A stretch of DNA of 26,605 nucleotides from a virus (IMGVR_UViG_3300001680_000216:1-26605), one strand, 5' to 3'; positions 7,428 through 18,100 are shown, numbered from the stretch's first letter. Notes: generated from the sequence alone by a model not told the origin. A program made the numbers and translations.

Positions 7428-10400
7428 TAGTCTTGTTTATTCAAATCAAATTCATCTGCTGACAGGAATCCTTTTCCTGCTAGAGCGGCTTCAGACTCCG
7501 CTCCTTCCCCAGCATAAGTGGTGGTGGAGGTCTTCATAGTAACTATTTTAGGTCTACCTGAGATGCCTAGAGTTCCATTCTTTGCATTAGCGAAAGTCGC
7601 CATGCCAGATTCATCAAGTCTAATTCTGGCTTCATAACCCTCAGGAAGGAGATCTTTGGTGTAAAAGAAATCTGCCTCTTTATAATGTTTAAAGAATGGT
7701 TTCCCGTATGCATAAGCATAAGCACCTGTCCAAGCGGATTGATATCCAGGGAATCCATCGGCTCTATTAGTACTACTAGTACCTAAATCCTCCCTCCCAG
7801 GAGCGTAGGGGTTGAATACCCCAGTTCCATCCATTATCATTCCTTGTGCGAAAATTGCTGAAGTATAAAGTCTAGCATCTCTTGCTGTTCCCCACGGAGA
7901 GGTATCAAACAACGCTGAAGCATGGAGAGAACTAAAGGATACTTCTCCTTGAATCCCACTAGGAGCAGTTGTTCCAGCCCCATAAACGCTATAGGTATCA
8001 GGACCTTCCCCAAAGGTCTCTGTATTTAATAGTACCGAAGAACAAGGCCCAGACATATTATACCCCTGAGCAACAGTTTGATAAATAATACTTGTTTCTT
8101 TATCAGATTCAGGGGGAGCATAATAAGGACCTCCGTGTACGGTTTTTGGGCCTCCTTTATACACTAAATATTTAGCAAATCTTTTAGGAGATCCGTAGAA
8201 TCTAAAAGCTCCAAAATTCTGACCAGCGGTATTCCCAGAAGCACCAAAACCATCAAGAACACTCATAGCACTTGTAATCCAGGTGCTATCAGGAGCATTA
8301 ACAGCAGCCGCAAAGCCTCCCTCTGTGTATACCGCAGAAGGACCATTGTAACCCACAAGAGGGGGGAAATGTCCACTTACAGACACAAAAGACATATCTA
8401 ATTTAGAACTCTCATCTACATTCCAGATTCTTAATTGATTACATCCTTCAGTATCTGCGGTATTGTAATCATAATATAGGGAGGAAGTATTATTCCAACC
8501 CGCAGGGAAATTGACATTTCTCACATTAATTCGACTTCCCTTCATTCCCCGTACACACATTCCCCCAAAAGAAAGAGCAGTAACATCATTAGTAGTTGCT
8601 CCATCCCCTCCTGACTTGAGGGGGAAACTTTGAATATCACTCATAATTCTACTATAAGCAGTTGGATTTATAGTAGCTAAGGTATCATCTAATTGAGGAT
8701 TGGGATAGAATTGAATAGACCCATTAGCGATAGCGGTTGAAGTTTCAAAAGTATCATAATTGGCACCTAAAACTAAGCTAGAAGCATACCAGTCATCACT
8801 CCCTTCTATAGCATAATCGGCTGCTCCTGAAGCCCATTGACCATTAAAGTCTCCACAGTCCTCCATGTTAATAACAGAATTATTATCAGCCACCAAACAA
8901 GCTCTAGTAGAGTGGAGATCTACCTTAGTTTGATTTTGAGCGGTTCCACTTAAATCCCATTGTTCCTGATCTATAAACCCAGAATCATCTTTAGGAGGAG
9001 CTATATCTAGAATAGAATCATTATCAACTAATACATCCACTCCAAATCTTATTAGAAGAGTAGGACCATTCATCGTAAGTCTAGAAGTGTTAGTTACATA
9101 TGCCCCAGCATTATACTGTTGCTTTGCATATTCCTCAGGACCATCCAATAAAGTGAATTTATTCTCTCCTCCTACAAGTGTGCATGTTGAGTTATTTTTA
9201 ACTAATAAACAACTCCCATAATTAGCATTAGAAGTTCCTCCTCTACTACCAGAATCTGCTCCTCCTGGCTTCCCTGCTCCTGCTCCGAAACTAGTCCCTG
9301 TTTGAGTCCTAATTCGTGCAAAGGTCATTTTAAGGTCAGAGTTATTATCACAAACGATGGCAGGAACAGATAGCGCGGGAACCTCTTGACCTGGAGATTG
9401 TCCATGATTTCTACTGAATTTATTCCTAGCTAATCCTGCGCCCAAGCTAAGACTGGGATGGAACATCTTAGAGTTTTCTAATATGATATGTTGTCCATTA
9501 CTATCAAAGTTAACCATTCCTGGATAATCAAGCCAGTACCAGAAGTTAGTAATATTAGCGAAGGGAATCTCAGGAGAATCATCGTTCAAATCTCTAACTG
9601 TTTTTTCTACTATATCAGGTGCATTCTTAGCATATTTTAATTGGGAATTATTTAGATGAAGTCCTAAAGTTTGTTGACAATCGACATACAATTCATCTAT
9701 ATTGATCTTACTATTGAAGGCTTCAATGCCCGTATCGTGTTGCCAAACATCAATAGCTCCATCTAAGTCTATTTTGGAACCAACCATACTAATACCTTTA
9801 GTCTGGTTTTCATAAACCTGCAAAGAGGTCATGCTGTTGGTATAAGTAGCAGCTTTTCTCTTGCCTCCTCCTGTTAGAGTAGAGTTATGCATCAAGATCC
9901 CATTAGTTCCATTCCTAGTAGAAGCGAAAAGGGCTCCTCCACCGCTTGCTCCGTAGACATCCATAGTGCTTAATTGAACATTGGAATTGAATAATCTAAA
10001 TCCTGCGGCATTAGGGTCTGTTATCCTTACGGAATCCGTAGCTGTGTTGGAGGATAAGCCATAATTCCTATACGCAACTGCTCCTCTACTCAAGATCACA
10101 TCACTATTATTAAACTCAAATCCTGCCTCCAAACATCTCATAGCCGCACAATGTTCTAGCACAACCTCAGAATTGGTTACTTTAATCCCCACCTCAGTAC
10201 TATACGAAGCAGGAGTAGCTACTCCTAAAGCTCCGTCCACAGCAAAGTTTCTTATATAGATCTTACCACCACAATTGTTTACTTCTAATTTTCTTAAATA
10301 ATTCCCATAAAAAACACCAACACACGGATGATCATAAGCAGGATCATCGTCTTGCAGGTCTTCTCTCATCATGCGAGTGCCTGTAATCCCATTAGCTATT

Positions 10401-11257
10401 GAAGAATAGTCATAAGCGGATACTGAATAATCATTAGCAAACCCATAAGGAGTACCCCCAATATTATTTGCTGCTGGGAACAAATCAGCTACAGCACTCT
10501 CATAAAGTATCGCTGACATTCTAGCGGTTTTTACTTGTTTAGTTGTTGCTGCTTCTTTTCCGTTTACTACTTGAGCAAAGGTTATATTATTATCGTCATA
10601 CCTAGCATCATCAATTACCCCTGCTCCTGCTCCTGCCGAATTCTGTACCACAGCAGTATTAATGTCTAGAGCAGAAGTAGCTAGTAGAGTATTAAGTAAG
10701 TCTGTAGACTCTGTTCTTCCAATATAAGGTGTATTGTCCGTACTCATACTCCCCGCTGCCGTTCCTTTTACGCTTATTTGGGGAAAGGAGGAAGGACTTG
10801 CAGCATCATACTCACCTGGATTAATCGGAGAGAAGTTTCTATTAACAATTTCTAAAGCACCACTTGAGGTAAAATGTATATTGTTAAGAATCAAATCCCC
10901 TAAGTCTCCAAAATTAGCCACCTCAATCCGAATAGGATAACGGATAATGTCAGGGAGGGCATGGAGAGCAGAGCTTACATCTAAAAATAGGTTAGGGTTA
11001 TTAGCAAACTCATCGGTGCCTATAGCGTCCGCAGAGACACTAAAAATAACACCGCTTACTTGAGGAGGACCCGAAGTAGGCCATCCCGATTTCTCCCAAA
11101 GATAATAGGTTCTTTCCTCTAGGTCGTAGAGGGGAATATTATCCTGCTCCCAGTTATAAAAGGAACTAGTATCAAACTTCTCCACCCCAGGAGTCCAACT
11201 ATGGAGGATCTTATTATCACCCCCAGCTACATAAATATCTTCACTATGAAATCCCAT
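7427..11257 (-). CDS. Beta-helix tail spike/fibre protein, 1276 aa
   Basis: The N-terminal 60 residues hold the docking motif YNWEQDNIPLYDLEER (34-49). From about 360 to 955 the chain repeats a coil signature [N/T/D/G]-S-x-hydrophobic-x-hydrophobic at least fifteen times, for example NSEVVL, NSDVIL, NSNVQL, NSKINI, NSQLKY and NSVINM. This is the pattern of a right-handed parallel beta-helix (pectin-lyase-like) with an Asn/Ser ladder, the fold of many phage tailspikes that bind or cleave surface polysaccharide. The last 300 residues differ and may form a trimerisation or receptor-binding end. No catalytic residues can be assigned by eye. The start ATG lies one base after the TAA of the 190-residue gene (TAACATG), without a clear Shine-Dalgarno. 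I am confident of a fibre/spike role, less so of enzyme activity. Confidence 0.85.
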   Translation of the reverse strand: MGFHSEDIYVAGGDNKILHSWTPGVEKFDTSSFYNWEQDNIPLYDLEERTYYLWEKSGWPTSGPPQVSGVIFSVSADAIGTDEFANNPNLFLDVSSALHALPDIIRYPIRIEVANFGDLGDLILNNIHFTSSGALEIVNRNFSPINPGEYDAASPSSFPQISVKGTAAGSMSTDNTPYIGRTESTDLLNTLLATSALDINTAVVQNSAGAGAGVIDDARYDDNNITFAQVVNGKEAATTKQVKTARMSAILYESAVADLFPAANNIGGTPYGFANDYSVSAYDYSSIANGITGTRMMREDLQDDDPAYDHPCVGVFYGNYLRKLEVNNCGGKIYIRNFAVDGALGVATPASYSTEVGIKVTNSEVVLEHCAAMRCLEAGFEFNNSDVILSRGAVAYRNYGLSSNTATDSVRITDPNAAGFRLFNSNVQLSTMDVYGASGGGALFASTRNGTNGILMHNSTLTGGGKRKAATYTNSMTSLQVYENQTKGISMVGSKIDLDGAIDVWQHDTGIEAFNSKINIDELYVDCQQTLGLHLNNSQLKYAKNAPDIVEKTVRDLNDDSPEIPFANITNFWYWLDYPGMVNFDSNGQHIILENSKMFHPSLSLGAGLARNKFSRNHGQSPGQEVPALSVPAIVCDNNSDLKMTFARIRTQTGTSFGAGAGKPGGADSGSRGGTSNANYGSCLLVKNNSTCTLVGGENKFTLLDGPEEYAKQQYNAGAYVTNTSRLTMNGPTLLIRFGVDVLVDNDSILDIAPPKDDSGFIDQEQWDLSGTAQNQTKVDLHSTRACLVADNNSVINMEDCGDFNGQWASGAADYAIEGSDDWYASSLVLGANYDTFETSTAIANGSIQFYPNPQLDDTLATINPTAYSRIMSDIQSFPLKSGGDGATTNDVTALSFGGMCVRGMKGSRINVRNVNFPAGWNNTSSLYYDYNTADTEGCNQLRIWNVDESSKLDMSFVSVSGHFPPLVGYNGPSAVYTEGGFAAAVNAPDSTWITSAMSVLDGFGASGNTAGQNFGAFRFYGSPKRFAKYLVYKGGPKTVHGGPYYAPPESDKETSIIYQTVAQGYNMSGPCSSVLLNTETFGEGPDTYSVYGAGTTAPSGIQGEVSFSSLHASALFDTSPWGTARDARLYTSAIFAQGMIMDGTGVFNPYAPGREDLGTSSTNRADGFPGYQSAWTGAYAYAYGKPFFKHYKEADFFYTKDLLPEGYEARIRLDESGMATFANAKNGTLGISGRPKIVTMKTSTTTYAGEGAESEAALAGKGFLSADEFDLNKQD

Positions 11258-11258
11258 G

Positions 11259-11831
11259 TTAGAAACTTAATGTCCATTTAAATATGAGAGAAAACTCCTC
11301 TTTTTTGGTAATATTATTAAAAGTCTTGTAAGCCACTAGTATTGGACGATCAGCGTCCGCATATCCTGTTGGATTCTTCATCAACAGACCTATCTCATTC
11401 AAAGTAACTTCATTTGCCGTCCCTGTATCTAGGGTTAAAGTATACTGAACAGAGTTAACAGCTACTCGTCTAATCATCTCCTGAGAAATAAGAACCATAT
11501 CCTCAGTTTCAAGAGACCCGTCTTTGATTTGTGATAAAGTATGAATAGCTAAAGATGAGGTATCATACTGTGCGCGACTTAATTCATCCTGTAATGTAAA
11601 AGTAGACAATCCGTAAGTTGTCCAAGCATCTTCTCCTAATTGAAAGTACTTAATTTGAAAATTATTTATAGTATCCGAACCAGTCCCTCCAAACAGTAAG
11701 GCTAAACCCACTCCCATCCCTGAAACAATAGTGTTGTGATCAGAGTGAACTAACTCTAGTTCTCCATCAGCATACTCTTTCCAAATCTCTAAGTATCCTG
11801 AGGCTCCTAATTCTTCTATAAATCTACCCAT
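11259..11831 (-). CDS. Stand-alone copy of the shared tail adaptor domain, 190 aa
   Basis: This short protein lines up from end to end with the N-terminal 210 residues of the 707-residue neighbour. Shared marks are an N-terminal strand pair ending in HNTIVSGMG (32-40), then IKYFQLGEDAW (60-70), NEIGLLMKN (145-153) and a final strand FSLIFKWTLSF (180-190). The 377-residue protein has equivalents. It thus appears to be the minimal version of a domain used in three adjacent genes, probably a virion adaptor or plug on the baseplate edge. The start at 11831 lies 19 bases after the previous stop with only a weak AGG upstream. No named family is recognised by eye. Confidence 0.8.
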   Translation of the reverse strand: MGRFIEELGASGYLEIWKEYADGELELVHSDHNTIVSGMGVGLALLFGGTGSDTINNFQIKYFQLGEDAWTTYGLSTFTLQDELSRAQYDTSSLAIHTLSQIKDGSLETEDMVLISQEMIRRVAVNSVQYTLTLDTGTANEVTLNEIGLLMKNPTGYADADRPILVAYKTFNNITKKEEFSLIFKWTLSF

Positions 11832-11850
11832 AAAAATATATACCTATCTT

Positions 11851-13974
11851 CTAACTAAATTGATCATACCAACTATCGTATTCCTTCATTAGAGTAACTG
11901 TCCAATTTGCTCTGTCCCTGGCACTAAGCTCCTCCATATTATAGTTCCAAATTACAAATACATCTGTGCTTCCTTCTACAAAATTACTTCCTGGAGTAGT
12001 TATACTAGTAGGAGCATAATTGGTGAAAACACTTGATGGAGCTTCTTGACCAAGATAATTAGACAACTGATCCCATAATTGTTTTCCTTGCATCTCATCT
12101 CGCATATCATTAGCTAATGCTGAGGTATCCTTGTAATGACTATTTATTAGACCTAAACCACTTGCTTGTCTGAGGGTAGCATCCGATTGAGGAGGAGCAG
12201 CCCAAAAACTAAGATTTACATTGGGTTCAGTTACATCCCCCATATCAATATATGAGTTATTTGTATAATCTAGTAATTTAAAATTATTTCCAGTTGCACC
12301 GAAATCAGGATATCCTGTCCATGTAGATCCCGATAAGGAAGATCCAGCATAAGAAAAATGCCCATACACATGTTCATTATTGGGATGCCCCCAATAAGTA
12401 CCTGGAAAATTCGCATCCACAACAGAACTTGTAGACGAGGCTTGATGAGAAGCAGACCAAAACTGTTTAGTGCTTAAAGGAACTTCAACCCATTGGAAAT
12501 GAGATTTTAAATCAGGAATAGCAGACCAATAAAATCCACTAGCTTCTGTGAAATTTGCGTCTGTAAAAATATAAGAGCTAGTGGACCCTATCCCACTTAG
12601 AGAACTACTCTGCCAATTGTCCACAGAATAATTGGAAGTTGCTGACGATTCCATTCTTCCATAAATACTGGTACTGTATGTAGACCCCATCATCTTCATA
12701 GCTTTTGGAAGTGTAGCCATTTTAAAATCAAAGGTGCTGAGAGTATAAGGATACCACCTAGACCAATCAGTAACAGCATCTTTTACTGAAGTACCTAATA
12801 CGCGAGAGGAACACACTTCAAAATCTCTTCCTAAAGTACTATTACAATCAGCCGTATAAGCTACAAAGGAAGCCAAGCTTCCTCCTATCCCGTTCCCCAT
12901 TGTGAAGACATTAGAGGGATTAATTCCCCAGTTTGTGGCTCCGTAATATTTCGCCCATTGTACAGAGCTAACTGCATCAGTAAAGCAGTTTTCAATACCA
13001 CTAGGCATCCTAAAGGGCTGTGTAGAGGACGGAAGCAGCGCATTGTTATCGTCTACCGCACTAGTAAAAACTCTACAGGCTGAAATATTATCATCATCTA
13101 CAAACCTGTAATCAAAGGATGCTATGGATATACCATTAGAGAGCAGTCTCTGAAATAATCTAGTTTCTATATTATCTTGCTTTCGACTTACAAAATCAGA
13201 GTACTTAGTATAAGGAGCATTATTGGCGGTAACATTTGGGAAATAACAAACTAAAGCATTTCCATTAGGGTTAGTAGCATTAGCTCTCCAAAAATTATAA
13301 TTTGAACCAACCTCATCAGGGGTTACATCAATTACTGCCCCAGTATTAGTTGAAAGAACCCACTCTAGCTGTAGCTGAAAATCTTTACTTTTAGGAATAG
13401 GAGTAGCTACCCCCGATCCATCTGTTATACCGAAGGACTTATACGCTGCTAACTCCAGGAGATAGTTCTCATCCTTCTTAGCTTTATTATAGAATAACCC
13501 CGCTTCACAAATATTCTGCCCATTGAGAGTATTTTCATCAATTAGAATTGTAAAGATAACCTTATCATCAGCAATTTTATTTATTCTATTATCATCTAAC
13601 TCTAAAAAGGTTCCAGTAACTTCAGTTAAAGAAGGAGGGTCATAAAATGGGTTTATGGCTGATACTTGATATTCAGTTTTAAAATTAAGACTAGTATGAA
13701 CCCCATAATCAGTAATCGAAAAGGGAGAAGACAACTCATAGAAATAATTAGTGGTATAATCAGTCTGCGAACTCGCTCCCAATTGTAACCATCTCAGTCC
13801 CATATCCTGTACAAGAGTGCCTGGGGGAAAGTTCCCCATCATAATATCTGCTAGAAATGAAGCTAACCCTATGGTAATGATATTTTCTTTATCTATCACC
13901 ACCTCATCTGGTCTATCATCTACAAATAGTTTAGTTACTGTCAGGTGTCCATTTATACTAGATTTAGGTTTCAT
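11851..13974 (-). CDS. Tail protein with adaptor domain plus degenerate alpha/beta-hydrolase (esterase-like) domain, 707 aa
   Basis: Residues 1-210 are the adaptor domain shared with both neighbours (KENIITIG 29-36, RWLQLGASS 61-69, CEAGLFYNK 156-164, DFQLQLEWVLS 198-208). From about 235 the sequence follows carboxylesterase/feruloyl-esterase-type alpha/beta hydrolases: strand ALVCYFPN, LLSNGISIASFDYRF (277-291), then a DAVSSVQWAKYYG helix and WGINPSNVFTMGNGIGGSLA (349-368). In active enzymes the last segment reads GxSxGG; here it is GNGIGG with Gly362 (codon GGG, 12891-12889) at the nucleophile position. The usual HGG oxyanion motif near 243-250 is also absent. The fold is thus recognisable but the usual chemistry is not, suggesting a glycan-binding pseudoenzyme. 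It overlaps the upstream gene by ATGA and has a GGAGG upstream. Confidence 0.8.
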   Translation of the reverse strand: MKPKSSINGHLTVTKLFVDDRPDEVVIDKENIITIGLASFLADIMMGNFPPGTLVQDMGLRWLQLGASSQTDYTTNYFYELSSPFSITDYGVHTSLNFKTEYQVSAINPFYDPPSLTEVTGTFLELDDNRINKIADDKVIFTILIDENTLNGQNICEAGLFYNKAKKDENYLLELAAYKSFGITDGSGVATPIPKSKDFQLQLEWVLSTNTGAVIDVTPDEVGSNYNFWRANATNPNGNALVCYFPNVTANNAPYTKYSDFVSRKQDNIETRLFQRLLSNGISIASFDYRFVDDDNISACRVFTSAVDDNNALLPSSTQPFRMPSGIENCFTDAVSSVQWAKYYGATNWGINPSNVFTMGNGIGGSLASFVAYTADCNSTLGRDFEVCSSRVLGTSVKDAVTDWSRWYPYTLSTFDFKMATLPKAMKMMGSTYSTSIYGRMESSATSNYSVDNWQSSSLSGIGSTSSYIFTDANFTEASGFYWSAIPDLKSHFQWVEVPLSTKQFWSASHQASSTSSVVDANFPGTYWGHPNNEHVYGHFSYAGSSLSGSTWTGYPDFGATGNNFKLLDYTNNSYIDMGDVTEPNVNLSFWAAPPQSDATLRQASGLGLINSHYKDTSALANDMRDEMQGKQLWDQLSNYLGQEAPSSVFTNYAPTSITTPGSNFVEGSTDVFVIWNYNMEELSARDRANWTVTLMKEYDSWYDQFS

Positions 13975-15104
13975 ATAAAATACATCCTCCAGACTATAGT
14001 TAGATCTCTATAATTAAACGCACCAGGCCAGAAATCATCACCCGTATCCCGTGCAATATTCGTCTTACATATGTTTTCTAATAAACTCTTTTTAGAAAAT
14101 AACCTATACTTTTTGGGATTAACAATATTTAAAAATGCAAAAGGAGGATTATTTTCCTTTAATGCAGAACATAGGTCCATGCTCCACAATCCTATATTAT
14201 ATATTCCACCGTACAAATTGGCTGTTCCCAGGTCTCCACTTCCTATTAATACCTTATAAGCAATTTCTCCTGTATTAGAAGTATGATAAGGATCATTTGT
14301 TGTTGTATTTGCAGATACTGTTAGTCCAGACCATCCTGAGGAAATATAATCATCTGTAGTAGAAGACCCTACAAAATTAACAAATCCTTGGATATCCATA
14401 GAACCTACTTGATTAAATAAACTATTGTAAGTTCCTGCATACATTACTTCTGTAGGTGCTCCGGTAAGGGGGATATTGGAATCAGAACTCACAACATAAA
14501 ATTGTGAACCCCCTGTGCTACTTCCTTCGGGATAACACCCAAACACCGCTCCCAAGGAGGAAAGGTTTCCTAGAGTTCCTAATATAGAAGACGCATACGG
14601 TATTACATTCAAGTTATGTCCTACATCCTCTACATTAGGAGTAAGAGAAAGTAGAGTAGTTTCTGTTGGGGTATATACCCCAGAGGGGAGAGTATTTTCT
14701 TCCAAGCTAGTTTGACGAGGAGTTACAAAGGAGGGTAGGAGCTTTCCTGCATCGGTAGGAACATAACTGGATGTTACTAAACTAGATCCCGAAGCAATCG
14801 CTAATACTCTAATTAAATTTGCATTACTGGTCTGGTTAATAACTTTGTTAGGAACTGCGTCACCCCATGCATGTCCATGCTTCCTGTAATGATCTGAAGC
14901 AGTTCCAAAAGATATAGCTTGAATAGTATAATTAGAAGTATCTAAGATAGCAGATAGATCAGGAATAGAAGAGAGACTTGCAGGAGCGGTCATTATATCA
15001 GCTAATAATTCTCCCGCACCATCTACAATAGTGTTCTTCCCTTCCATTACAAGTTCTTGGTCTTCGTTACCAAAACTTTTATATACTTCTATCTTTCCTA
15101 TCAC
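13971..15104 (-). CDS. Tail protein with shared adaptor domain, 377 aa
   Basis: First of three consecutive genes with the same N-terminal architecture: IGKIEVYKSFGNEDQELVM, then GKNTIVDGAGELLADIM (22-38) and IQAISFGTASD. These correspond to the NTIVSGMG and IITIGLASFLADIM segments of its neighbours. Near the C-terminus YNIGLWSMD and a final strand LTIVWRMYF mirror EIGLLMKN and LIFKWTLSF, so the domain is kept whole but interrupted by an insertion of about 200 Ser/Gly/Thr-rich residues that may form a beta-rich head. The start is GTG (15104-15102), chosen because AGGAG lies nine bases upstream (15114-15118). Its stop overlaps the next ATG. It is likely a baseplate-peripheral virion protein; function is otherwise unknown. 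Confidence 0.8.
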   Translation of the reverse strand: MIGKIEVYKSFGNEDQELVMEGKNTIVDGAGELLADIMTAPASLSSIPDLSAILDTSNYTIQAISFGTASDHYRKHGHAWGDAVPNKVINQTSNANLIRVLAIASGSSLVTSSYVPTDAGKLLPSFVTPRQTSLEENTLPSGVYTPTETTLLSLTPNVEDVGHNLNVIPYASSILGTLGNLSSLGAVFGCYPEGSSTGGSQFYVVSSDSNIPLTGAPTEVMYAGTYNSLFNQVGSMDIQGFVNFVGSSTTDDYISSGWSGLTVSANTTTNDPYHTSNTGEIAYKVLIGSGDLGTANLYGGIYNIGLWSMDLCSALKENNPPFAFLNIVNPKKYRLFSKKSLLENICKTNIARDTGDDFWPGAFNYRDLTIVWRMYFI

Positions 15105-15110
15105 TCTTTA

Positions 15111-18100
15111 TTACTCCTGTGGACTCATTCCTTCTACAAACTCTACTAGAGTATAAGTTTTAGGAGACGCTCCTACTGTCCAAGCAGTTCCGTCTGGGGA
15201 TGTGGTGATATCATCATAATAAGTATAGGTTCCCCATGTAGGATGATACCTGTAGTTCAATCTACTCCCTCCGCTTGCCTCAAAAATACCTGAACTATCC
15301 GCTGCAATTCTCGTAGCATAACCATCTCCTAAGCTTGAAGCAGAAATACTATTTAAATATTTAAAGTAAATTCTATAATCATCTACTCCTGTCCTCGTAA
15401 CCACCTCAGAATGAACAGTTCCTAAATCATCAATATACTCTACCGTAAATTCATCAAGAGTAGTTCGTTCTAATGTCTTGTCTATTATAGATATATTTTC
15501 AAAAACATAGTCTACAATATCACTAGTAACTTCTCCTCCGAATGATCTCAACATTATTTCTACGACATATCTCTGATCACTTCGATGAACAAAAGTGGGT
15601 TGATATGCTTTTGGTTTTGGAAGGAACATGCCTGATTTTCTATACTGTTTATTACTTGTATTGAAAGGAATTTTATAAGTATTAAAATGTTCTTCTCCTA
15701 AATTCTCAATAGCAGTAACAGCAAGGGAAGGAGGTAATGAAAAAGTAGTACACAAGGTATCTCTTACCCCATACTGAAACGCTTCTGGAGCCGCGTCCCC
15801 ATCTGTAAGGGGTAATACTGTGTTGTCTCCTGAACAGGAGATCCACTCCCCATTATAATAAGGATTCGAATAATTCCATGATTTCCCAAATTGCGTATCT
15901 GTCTCTCTACTGATCCAAGACCAAAACATATTGTCTTCTGGCATAGTATGGATCCATACTCCGAAAGGCACCACAGGAACAGCATCTATCCCATACCTAG
16001 CTAAAGTTAATGAGAGTTCATAATCATGGTCAGGGAGAAGAAGATTACCAGAAGTAGTGGTTGACCCAAAAGCCGATAAATCGAATCTAATTCTCGCATA
16101 ATTATAGAAGGAAGAATTACCACTACATTGAACATCTAGAAGCCCTTTACCTGTAAGGTAAGACGCTATCGCAGGATTATCCTCTCCGTACTTCGGAGTA
16201 GTTCTATACATTTTAAATCTAGGACTAGCATTTACTTTGGTAGGTCCTCCTACTGAATCATAATATTCGGGAATTGAATATCTACAGAATTCGATACCAC
16301 TAAATCCATAAGGATACCTCATCTCTCCCTCTTCACAGTCCCCAGGCCACCCCACAACAAGCTTTCCTTCACACGATCCAGCACTTGCATCAGCCCCTGC
16401 ACCACTCATATCCTGATAGCTCAAACCTTGATATCCAGCCTGAGTAAAGGAGGAAGCTATAAACGAGGTAGCAGAACCATCTTTAGTGAAGTTACCATTA
16501 TAAACTAAAGGTCCATAGATGTGAGAGAATATATTTCTCCCTCCATGAGCATCAAATCCACTCACCAGATAGGGAGCCGTACCATGTCTACCAAATTCTT
16601 TAGCATAACGATTATAAGCTTCCTGTATTCCAGACCCAAAAGTATAGTCTGCATACTCATACCAACTACTAACTCCATTAAACGCACTATTAGCAAGAGA
16701 ATTTATAGGATCCATCCAGGAAGAAGAGGTCTGCCAAGCTGAGGAAACATCTTTGAAATTATCATAAGCCTCTCGATAAGCATCCTTCTCCATAGTACGA
16801 TGCATAACTCTTAGAATTTCAGGAAGCTCTTCTCTCCTTACATACTCTAAACATCCTCCTGCTGCCAAGGTGATGTTAGGGGCTAAAGCTCCTCTCCAAG
16901 GGAAAGTCCAAGAGGTATCAACTCCAAAAAAGGTACGAGGAGAAGTACTAGTTTCACAGTAATCCCAAACGGGATGGAGGGAGGAAACAGAACCTGTAGT
17001 GAAAGGAGTCTGGAACCCACATCCAGAATAATTATATCCGAGAGTTAGGGCTCCTCCTCCTGATGCACCAGTATGGGGATCAAAAGTAGAAGGAGTATAG
17101 CTATTGGGCATATTAAACCCAGTCCTATCAAAGAAGCCATTTCTAGGTACATTATTATATAAGTTTCTTCTTCTTAAATTATTTCTAGGTGCATAGTTCC
17201 CAGAAGCAACATTCCCATCCCCAGTTAATAATATATCAGTTACACTATCTACAAGTCCCCTGGTAACTCCAGTAGAAGAAATTCCAGGCCCCAAGCCTAT
17301 AGTATCGGCAGCCATAGCCATGTTTACGCCTGAGGCATCCCAAGCATTAACTACAGTACTACTTGTTACTAAATCTTTTGGAGTAAAAAATACAGTAGGA
17401 CAAGCATACAAAAAGTTAGAAACATCATCAAATGCTTGAAGAAATACTTTTGCTCTAGGAATTGCATGGGCAGGAATAGTTTTATTTAATCCAATTAAAG
17501 AATGGTAAATACCTAGAGAAGTTTGAGGAGTAGATGTCTTTTTAGAGAAAGATTGAGAGCCAGCACTCAAATGTAAATCAAAGTGAGAGGACTTTGAACT
17601 CCATAAAGATAAATACTGAGATTTAGTATTAGAAATATCCGTTAAGATATCTGTAAAATTAAAGGGCTCTTCAAATCCAGAGGTATATAAAACAAAAGTA
17701 TTTCCTATTTCTATATCATCACTAGAGGACACACTCTTAGAAAGAATATACTCTACTGCGGAAGAGATATAGTTTGAACTAACATCTAAATCAAGTAATG
17801 ATTTTTCAAGATTCAGCATCAAGGGTTCGGATATTCCCACCCTCTCGTAGTAGCGTATCTCTTCAAAAGGGGGAATATCATAGAGTCTATCTCTATAATA
17901 AAATTTAAAATCGGGGTCTCCAGGGGGAGGAAAGATCCCATCTCCCAATAAAAAACTATTGGGATGAGAAATCCATAAATCTCTTAGAACTTTATCTACA
18001 CATCTTCTTATATTTGAATCAACACTTGATAAACTATAGTCGGGAACGACTGCTCCAGTTTCATCTGTGTATGTTACCCCCAAATCTTGAGCTAAAGTAG

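Noticed and set aside
13440-13960. A possible separate small gene for the adaptor domain inside the 707-residue frame
   Set aside because: The adaptor domain and the hydrolase-like domain are in one continuous frame with no internal stop or strong internal ribosome site.
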